DNA from: Stenotrophomonas terrae
GTDB taxonomy: Bacteria; Pseudomonadota; Gammaproteobacteria; Xanthomonadales; Xanthomonadaceae
Direction: 5' to 3'
NCBI RefSeq assembly: GCF_001431465.1
Contig: NZ_LDJJ01000044.1
Location: 1 to 64,000 of the forward strand
Length of the DNA stretch: 64,000 bases
The notes beneath the pieces are model-generated. The model was not told the origin of the DNA. It did no database searches and was given only the letters and a program-made list of their open reading frames with translations. Below, in pieces: positions 58,685-64,000 of the stretch. The position numbers were made by a program, and so were the translations under genes. Position 1 is the stretch's first letter. The number at the start of each line of letters is the position of its first letter.

Positions 58685-60859
58685 TCAGAACTTGAAGGTG
58701 TGGGTCAGCGACACCATCCGGCCGCGGCCGGAGAAGTAGTTCTGCCAGCCCGGCAGCTGCGACCAGGTCAACACGTACTGCTTGTCGAACAGGTTCTCAA
58801 CGCCCAGTGCCAGCTGGCCATAACGGCCGATGTCGTAGTTCACGCTCAGGTCCCACAGCGCATAGCCATAGGTGTTTTCTTCGTTCTTGTAGACGGCATT
58901 GGTAGCCGGATCAACGAAGGTCTCACGCAGGTCGCGGCTGAAGGTCTTGCTCACACCCAGCGTTGCGTTGAGGTTGTCGGTCGGGGTCCAGGTCACCGAG
59001 GCATTCACCTTGTCCGGCGAGATGTCCAGGATGCCCATTTCCTTCTTCAGGCCCGAGCCCGGGTAGTACTGGGTCTGGCCGCGGATGCGCGAGTACAGGA
59101 AGCTGGCCTTCCACTGCTCGTTGAAGGTCCAGGCGCTGTTCAACTCGAAGCCTTCGATCTCGACCGGTGCACGGGTCAGGATGAAGTCGTCGGTGGCCTT
59201 GTCGATGGTCAGGGTGGAGCCGAAGTCCGAGGTCGAGCGGTACACGGAGGCACCGATCTGGCCCTGCGCGCCACGCCAGTTGAAGCCGATTTCCTTGTTC
59301 TCGGTGATCAGCGGCTGCAGATCGGCGATGCAGGACACCGCCTTGCACGGGCTGCTGGCCTGGATGTTGCGCAGCGGAATGCCGACGTTGGCGATACCGA
59401 AGCCTTCGGAGTACGAAGCGAACACCGACCACTGGTCGGTGATGCGCCAGATCGCACCGAAGTTGGGCATGTTGGCCTTGTAGTCCATCTTGCCGCCCTG
59501 CACCGGGGTGTGGTCGCGGAAGGCAACGGTGGTGTAGCTGTCGATTTCCAGCTGGCCGTCTTCGCGGCGGATGCCTGCGTCCAGGGTCACCGGGCCGATG
59601 TCCCAGCTCAGCTGCGCATACGGCGCGATGCTGGTGTACTTCATCGGCGGCACCCACAGGCGGTTGGTCAGCGCCAGGCGCTGCTCGGCGGTGTCTTCCA
59701 CCAGGTCCAGGCCGGCACGCAGGCGCAGGCCTTCAACCTTGAACAGCTCGCCGTAGGCATAGCCGAAGCGCAGACCCTTCTTCTCGCTGTTGATTTCCGA
59801 CTGGTCCCAGATGCGCAGGGCGTCATCGGTCGGGGCCGGCTTGGTCAGCTGGCGGTCGTCGCCGTTCTCCGGCACGTAGCGCATGGCCTGCTCGGCCCAG
59901 TACGCGTCAACGCTGAGGTCGCCGCCGAAGAAATCGGCATTGGTGTACTTCACCGCGAACTGTTCGAAATCGTTGAACTCGGCCAGTGCACCGGCGATGG
60001 AGCCCTTTTCAGCAGTATTCGTGGTCGGCTTGGTGCAGCCATCATCACCGGCACGGCAGCCTTCCACCGGAATGTAGTTGTGCTTGCCGCCGATGTGGAA
60101 GTTGCTGTAGCTGGCCTGGATGCGCTGCATCTGGCCTTCGCCGAAGTTGTAGCCACCCTTCATGAACAGGTTCTTGCTGTACGAATCGGACAGCGAACCG
60201 GAGGTGTTCAGGCCAACGCGGCGGCCGTCGCCGTCGTAGGAGATGCCACGGTCGATGTAGGCGCCGCTGATCAGGTAGTCGACCGCATCGCCCTTGAAGG
60301 CGTGGGTGACACCGATCTTGGACTGCGCGCTGTCGTCCTTGAACTGGCTGCTGTAACGGGTGGTGACGGTGGTTTCGTGGCCAGCCACGTCCGGGTTCTT
60401 GGACAGGTAGTTGATCACGCCACCGGCGCCGCCGATGCCTTCAGCGGCGGACGGGCCGTTGATGACTTCGATGCGGCCGATCACGCCCATGTCGGTGAAG
60501 GTGCCGTTGCGGCTGCCTTCGCGAAGCGGCGAACCCTGCGGCACGCCGTCGAACAGGCGCAGCGCGACGCGACCACGCAGGGTCTCACCGGAGTTGCTCA
60601 TCGCCTGCGAGGATTCGGAATAGCCCGGCACCATGCGTGCGAGCACGGCGGTGGCGTCTTCGGTCAGGTTCAGCGTGCGCTGCACCTGTTCCGGGCTGAT
60701 CAGGGTGACCGCACCGGGCACCTTGTCGATGGCAACCGGGGTGCGGGTACCGGTGACGATCACCTGGTCCAGCGTGGTGGCGGCGTCCTGTGCAAAGGCC
60801 GGGCTCATCGCGCTGGCGAGCAGCGCGGCGCCGATAGCGGCCGTAAGTGGCTTGATCAT
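58685..60859 (-). CDS. TonB-dependent outer-membrane receptor of the glycan locus
   Basis: The 724-residue protein has a signal peptide (ending near AFA-QDA), a TonB-box-like segment TLDQVIVTGTRTPV, and a plug domain (about 25-150, with IGRIEVINGPSAAEGIGGAG). The 22-strand barrel ends GRMVSLTHTFKF with a terminal Phe. Start ATG 60859 (MIKPLTAAIGAAL) is preceded by GGGGGAGAG. It would bring a large ligand across the outer membrane with TonB energy. The plug is also similar to iron-compound receptors, so a siderophore ligand is possible; the neighbouring GH127, kinase and hydrolase genes favour an oligosaccharide. Confidence 0.9.
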   Translation of the reverse strand: MIKPLTAAIGAALLASAMSPAFAQDAATTLDQVIVTGTRTPVAIDKVPGAVTLISPEQVQRTLNLTEDATAVLARMVPGYSESSQAMSNSGETLRGRVALRLFDGVPQGSPLREGSRNGTFTDMGVIGRIEVINGPSAAEGIGGAGGVINYLSKNPDVAGHETTVTTRYSSQFKDDSAQSKIGVTHAFKGDAVDYLISGAYIDRGISYDGDGRRVGLNTSGSLSDSYSKNLFMKGGYNFGEGQMQRIQASYSNFHIGGKHNYIPVEGCRAGDDGCTKPTTNTAEKGSIAGALAEFNDFEQFAVKYTNADFFGGDLSVDAYWAEQAMRYVPENGDDRQLTKPAPTDDALRIWDQSEINSEKKGLRFGYAYGELFKVEGLRLRAGLDLVEDTAEQRLALTNRLWVPPMKYTSIAPYAQLSWDIGPVTLDAGIRREDGQLEIDSYTTVAFRDHTPVQGGKMDYKANMPNFGAIWRITDQWSVFASYSEGFGIANVGIPLRNIQASSPCKAVSCIADLQPLITENKEIGFNWRGAQGQIGASVYRSTSDFGSTLTIDKATDDFILTRAPVEIEGFELNSAWTFNEQWKASFLYSRIRGQTQYYPGSGLKKEMGILDISPDKVNASVTWTPTDNLNATLGVSKTFSRDLRETFVDPATNAVYKNEENTYGYALWDLSVNYDIGRYGQLALGVENLFDKQYVLTWSQLPGWQNYFSGRGRMVSLTHTFKF

Positions 60860-61375
60860 GTTGTTCTCTCCCCCAGGTTTGAATGTGTGACGCAACCGGA
60901 CTGGGAGCCGACAACGCCAGAAAACGGTGGGGACTAGCGCCCCTTTGATCCTGTCGTTTACCGGCGTCAGCACCCGCGCAAGCGGGCGCCGGGCGCAGCT
61001 CCGACGTTGGGCGAAGCCTAGGCGGCGCCCCGGCGCGATAGAAGCGCACCTGTGTATGTTCAAAGCCTAGGGTTTGTTGCGATTGGCGTTTGAACCGGTC
61101 GTGCCGAGCCATGCTCGGCAGAAGCCTTGCGGGGATGTGTCGGGCAGACCGCGTCCCATGTAGGAGCGGCGTAAGCCGCGAAGCCACCGCAAAATCAGGA
61201 ACGAAAGGGCCAACCCCTCCCCAACCCTCCCCTTTGCGACGCAAAAGGGAGGGAGCGGTAGTGCCGAGCCATGCTCGGCAGAGGCCTTACCGGCAAAGCC
61301 CGCCTGTAGTGCCGAGCCATGCTCGGCAAGAGGCCTTACCGGTAATGCCCCAGCCGAGCATGGCTCGGCACATCA
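60860..61375. repeat. Receptor leader followed by a cluster of SMAG and other palindromic repeats
   Basis: From 60860 to about 61090 no gene or clear motif was found beyond the receptor ribosome-binding site. SMAG-type heads lie at about 61098, 61258 and 61306, with an inverted partner ending near 61372. Between them are GGAGCGGCGTAAGCCGCGAAG (near 61163) and a CCTCCCCAACCCTCCCCTTT element (near 61216). Confidence 0.82.
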
Positions 61376-61409
61376 GGGAGATCGCCCCTGCCGATCATCG
61401 GCATTGCGC

Positions 61410-62291
61410 TCAATCCGTTGGCTGCAACAGCGCCGTGCGCGCTTCGTCCAGCAGCACATTGACCTGGCGCAGGCGCACCGAGGCGCGTGACCAGACCATG
61501 CCGATACGGCGTGGCTCACTGGGCTCGGGCAGGGGAATACGCACCACCGAGATACCTTCCGGCCAGGGTTTGGCCCAGTCCGGCACCAGCGACACGCCCA
61601 GGCCGTGGTCCACCATCACCGCAATCGCGTTCAGCGCGTTCAGTTCGAAGCGTTCGCGCGGCACGATGCCGGCCTTGCGCAGGTATTCATCGGCTTGGCG
61701 GCCGCCCCATTCGTGGCGGTCGTAGCGGATCAGTGGTTCCTCGCGCAGCAGCTGGTGCGGGTCGGCACCGGCCATGCGTGCCGGCGCCAGTACCACCAGC
61801 GGCTCTTCCCGCAGCAGCTGCCAATCGCAGGTCTTGGGCAGCGAGAACGGCGCCTGCAGCACCATTGCAGCGTCCAGGTCGCCCGATTCCACCGCGCCGT
61901 ACAGGTCGGCCGAATAACCGGGTTTGATGAAGACGTTGATCTCGGGGAACTTGGCCACCATCCGCGCCAGGATGTCCGGCACCAGTCCGCCCAGCGCGGT
62001 GGGGCAGGCGCCCAGCCGCAGCTCGCCAGCCATGCCGCTTTCATTGGCGACGCTGCGCAGATCCGCCACGCCACGCAGCAGATCGCGCGCGCGCTGCAGG
62101 ATGCGCGCACCTTCCTCGGTGACGCTGACGGTGCGCCCGGCGCGGGCGATCAGCGGTGCGCCCAGCTCGCGTTCCAGCGTGCGGATCTGCTGGGCGACGG
62201 CGGCCGGGGTGATGTGCAGCAGGCGGGCGGCCGCGGCCATGGAGCCACGGTCGACCACGGTGACAAAGGTATTGAGAAACTGGGTTTCCAC
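61410..62291 (-). CDS. LysR-family transcriptional regulator
   Basis: The 293-residue protein has an N-terminal LysR helix-turn-helix (1-60, FLNTFVTVVDRGSMAAAARL and HITPAAVAQQIRTLERELG). A periplasmic-binding-protein-like effector domain (about 90-290) follows. The regulated genes are unknown. It is downstream of, and codirectional with, the symporter gene, rather than divergent from a target as LysR genes often are. A hairpin separates the two. An imperfect palindrome TGCCGATCATCGGCA at 61389-61403 follows its stop and may terminate it. Confidence 0.93.
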   Translation of the reverse strand: METQFLNTFVTVVDRGSMAAAARLLHITPAAVAQQIRTLERELGAPLIARAGRTVSVTEEGARILQRARDLLRGVADLRSVANESGMAGELRLGACPTALGGLVPDILARMVAKFPEINVFIKPGYSADLYGAVESGDLDAAMVLQAPFSLPKTCDWQLLREEPLVVLAPARMAGADPHQLLREEPLIRYDRHEWGGRQADEYLRKAGIVPRERFELNALNAIAVMVDHGLGVSLVPDWAKPWPEGISVVRIPLPEPSEPRRIGMVWSRASVRLRQVNVLLDEARTALLQPTD

Positions 62292-62383
62292 GCGATTAGA
62301 CCTCTCAGCTGCGCGCCAAACTACACCAGCGGGCGCGCCGGCGCGATGCGACCAAGGTCCTCGGCTTTGCCGAATCTGTCTTC

Positions 62384-62410
62384 ACGCCGCTGCGGTTCAG
62401 GTCCGCAGCG
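62384..62410 (-). terminator. Hairpin after the symporter gene
   Basis: GCCGCTGCGG pairs perfectly with CCGCAGCGGC around TTCAGGT, 17 bp after the symporter stop. No T-tract follows on the minus strand. Confidence 0.62.
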
Positions 62411-62426
62411 GCATGCCGGCAGGTTT

Positions 62427-64000
62427 TCACACTGCGTCCTGCTTGTAGATCGTCAGCCCCTTCAGCGAGCGGTTCGGCGCCGGGAAGAACAGGCTGGCCA
62501 CATAGCCGATCACGATGCACAGGAAGATCGAGATGGCCAGGTAGAAGTACGGATGGACCAGGCTGAACCACCACGCCACGAAGGTCAGCACGATGCTGGA
62601 GGCAACGCCGATCGCCACACCGGCCGAGTTGGCGCGGCGGGTGAACATGCCGAGCGTATAGGCACCGGCAAAGCCGCCACCGAGCAGGCCGGCCAGTTCG
62701 ATCGACACGTCGAACAACGAGTGGATGTCGTAGCGGGTCATGATCAGCGCCAGGCCAATGGCGGTGAAGCCGACCAGCACCGTGGAGATTTCAGCGAACA
62801 GCACGCTCTTGCGCGGGGTCGGGTTCTTGGCCAGGCGCTCGTAGAAGTCGACCGAAATCAGCGTCGCCACGCTGTTCATGATGCTCGACAGCGTCGCCAT
62901 CGCCGCGGCAAACACACCGGCGATGATCAGGCCGGTGACACCCGGCGGCAGTTCGGCGGCGATGAACAGCGGGAAGGTCGCATCGATCGGCAGCAGCGGG
63001 TCAAGGCGCTGCGGGTTGTTCTTGTAGAACACCCACAAGGCGGTGCCGATGCCGTAGAAGATGAAGCCACCCGGGATCATGATCGCGGCGAACGCCCAGA
63101 TCGAGCGGCCGGCTTCCTTGTCCGACTTGGTGGCCAGGGTGCGCTGCATCAGCACCTGGTCCTTGGGGAAGGTGAGCACCACGTCGAACACGACCAGGAA
63201 GATGAAGCCCCACACCGTGGCCTTGGTCAGGTCGAAGCTGAAATCAAACAGCTTGGTCTTGTCTTCCATCGCGGCGGTGGCGACAAATTCGCCAAAGCCG
63301 CCCTTCAGCGTCCACACGATGAACAGGATGGCGAAGATGGCACCACCCATCTTCACGATCACCTGCACGAAGTCGGTCCAGATCACCGCCTTCATGCCGC
63401 CCATCGCGGTATAGAGGATGGTGAACACGCCCATCATCATGATGCTCCACACCACGCTGATGCCGGTGATGGTGGCGATGGCAAGCGCCGGCAGGAACAG
63501 CACCACGCTCATGCGCGCGCCGATCTGCATGACGATGCACAGCGCGCTGGCGAGCATGCGGATGGCCGGGTGGAAGCGGGTTTCCAGATAGGAGAACACG
63601 CTCATCAGGTCCAGCCGGCGCAGCAGCGGCACGATCCACACCGCGACGAACATCAGCCCGACCACCGCGATCAGGTTGTTGGTCAGGTACTGCCAGTTGG
63701 TCTCGAAGGCCTTGGCCGGAATGGCGATGAAGCTGATCGAACTGGTGTTGGTGGCATAAAGACTCACGCCAGCCGCCCAGAACGGAATGCTGCGGCCACC
63801 GACGAAGAAATCGGCGGTGCTGGCGCGCTTTTCGCGGAAGTAGAAGTAGGCGCCCATGCCCAGCATGGCGCCGAGGTAGATGATGATCACCGCCCAGTCC
63901 AGCCAGCCCAGCAGGTGCTTGCCGCTCTGCATTTCAAACGTGTGCAGGCTGCCATCGGCATTGGCCCAGACCAGTCCATTGCCCCAGCTGGTACTGGCCA
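62427..64000 (-). CDS. Sodium:solute symporter, 5' end outside the window
   Basis: At least 524 residues are encoded, and the frame is open to the window edge. From Met at 63932 there are about 13 transmembrane helices with SSS motifs: DFFVGGRSIPFWAAGVSLYATNTSSISF near the start, GGMKAVIWTDFVQ, and FTRRANSAGVAIGVASS. Upstream of that Met the frame continues in a soluble, Trp/Gly-rich stretch (SWGNGLVWANADGSLHTFE), unlike a non-coding leader. This suggests an extracytoplasmic N-domain such as a kelch-like beta-propeller, known in some SSS sialate or sugar transporters. The substrate is unknown. A LysR gene follows downstream. Confidence 0.85.
   Translation of the reverse strand, partial: ASTSWGNGLVWANADGSLHTFEMQSGKHLLGWLDWAVIIIYLGAMLGMGAYFYFREKRASTADFFVGGRSIPFWAAGVSLYATNTSSISFIAIPAKAFETNWQYLTNNLIAVVGLMFVAVWIVPLLRRLDLMSVFSYLETRFHPAIRMLASALCIVMQIGARMSVVLFLPALAIATITGISVVWSIMMMGVFTILYTAMGGMKAVIWTDFVQVIVKMGGAIFAILFIVWTLKGGFGEFVATAAMEDKTKLFDFSFDLTKATVWGFIFLVVFDVVLTFPKDQVLMQRTLATKSDKEAGRSIWAFAAIMIPGGFIFYGIGTALWVFYKNNPQRLDPLLPIDATFPLFIAAELPPGVTGLIIAGVFAAAMATLSSIMNSVATLISVDFYERLAKNPTPRKSVLFAEISTVLVGFTAIGLALIMTRYDIHSLFDVSIELAGLLGGGFAGAYTLGMFTRRANSAGVAIGVASSIVLTFVAWWFSLVHPYFYLAISIFLCIVIGYVASLFFPAPNRSLKGLTIYKQDAV

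Overview
The window is a GC-rich gammaproteobacterial chromosome segment, most probably from Stenotrophomonas (Xanthomonadaceae). The strongest sign is the many GTAG-headed palindromes (GTAGTGCCGAGCCATGCTCGGCA type), which match the SMAG REP family described in S. maltophilia. A second intergenic palindrome family (GGAGCGGCGTAAGCCGCGAAG type) and the mix of TonB-dependent receptors, an S46 peptidase and carbohydrate genes fit the same family. No rRNA, tRNA, prophage, transposase or CRISPR array was seen.

Layout. 1-3.2 kb: a tandem array of a ~175 bp repeat, then a class I glutamine amidotransferase overlapping an orphan GspE/PulE-type ATPase (minus strand). 3.3-12.2 kb: glyQ-glyS, then tamA-tamB, both as 4-nt-overlap pairs. 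12.4-14.6 kb: a secreted S46 dipeptidyl-peptidase of probable DPP11 type. 14.7-29.3 kb: a surface-protein locus made of an atypical OmpR-type regulator, a ~3010-residue secreted DUF11/SdrD_B repeat protein, a ~1126-residue outer-membrane barrel-like protein and an OmpA-family protein, closed by a strong terminator. This locus is the best candidate for an undescribed system.

29.8-41.8 kb: an acetate-assimilation region. It holds a CrbS/MxtR-like hybrid kinase with a sodium:solute-symporter sensor, a CrbR/ErdR-like LuxR regulator, acetyl-CoA synthetase, a DcaP-like porin, a DUF485 protein and ActP. The manganese exporter gene mntP, with a yybP-ykoY riboswitch and a matching promoter, lies inside this region. 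41.9-49.4 kb: a TonB-dependent receptor, a class A beta-lactamase-like protein with an altered omega loop, a LuxR-type regulator, a coniferyl-type aldehyde dehydrogenase and a small AT-rich secreted protein.

49.8-52 kb: a CoA transferase and transaldolase, probably cotranscribed. 52.1-60.9 kb: a minus-strand glycan locus ordered TonB receptor, serine hydrolase, ribokinase-type kinase, TIM-barrel-like/SUMF1-fold fusion, GH127. The last four are linked by overlaps or a 27-bp gap. 61.4-64 kb: a LysR regulator and a sodium:solute symporter that is open at the window edge.

A recurring feature is the tandem duplication of REP-containing intergenic cassettes, seen at four places with different periods (about 175, 210, 118 and 184 bp). 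In the first, the unit appears to include a decayed copy of the 3' end of the neighbouring gene. All functional statements come from reading the sequence; no database search was run.
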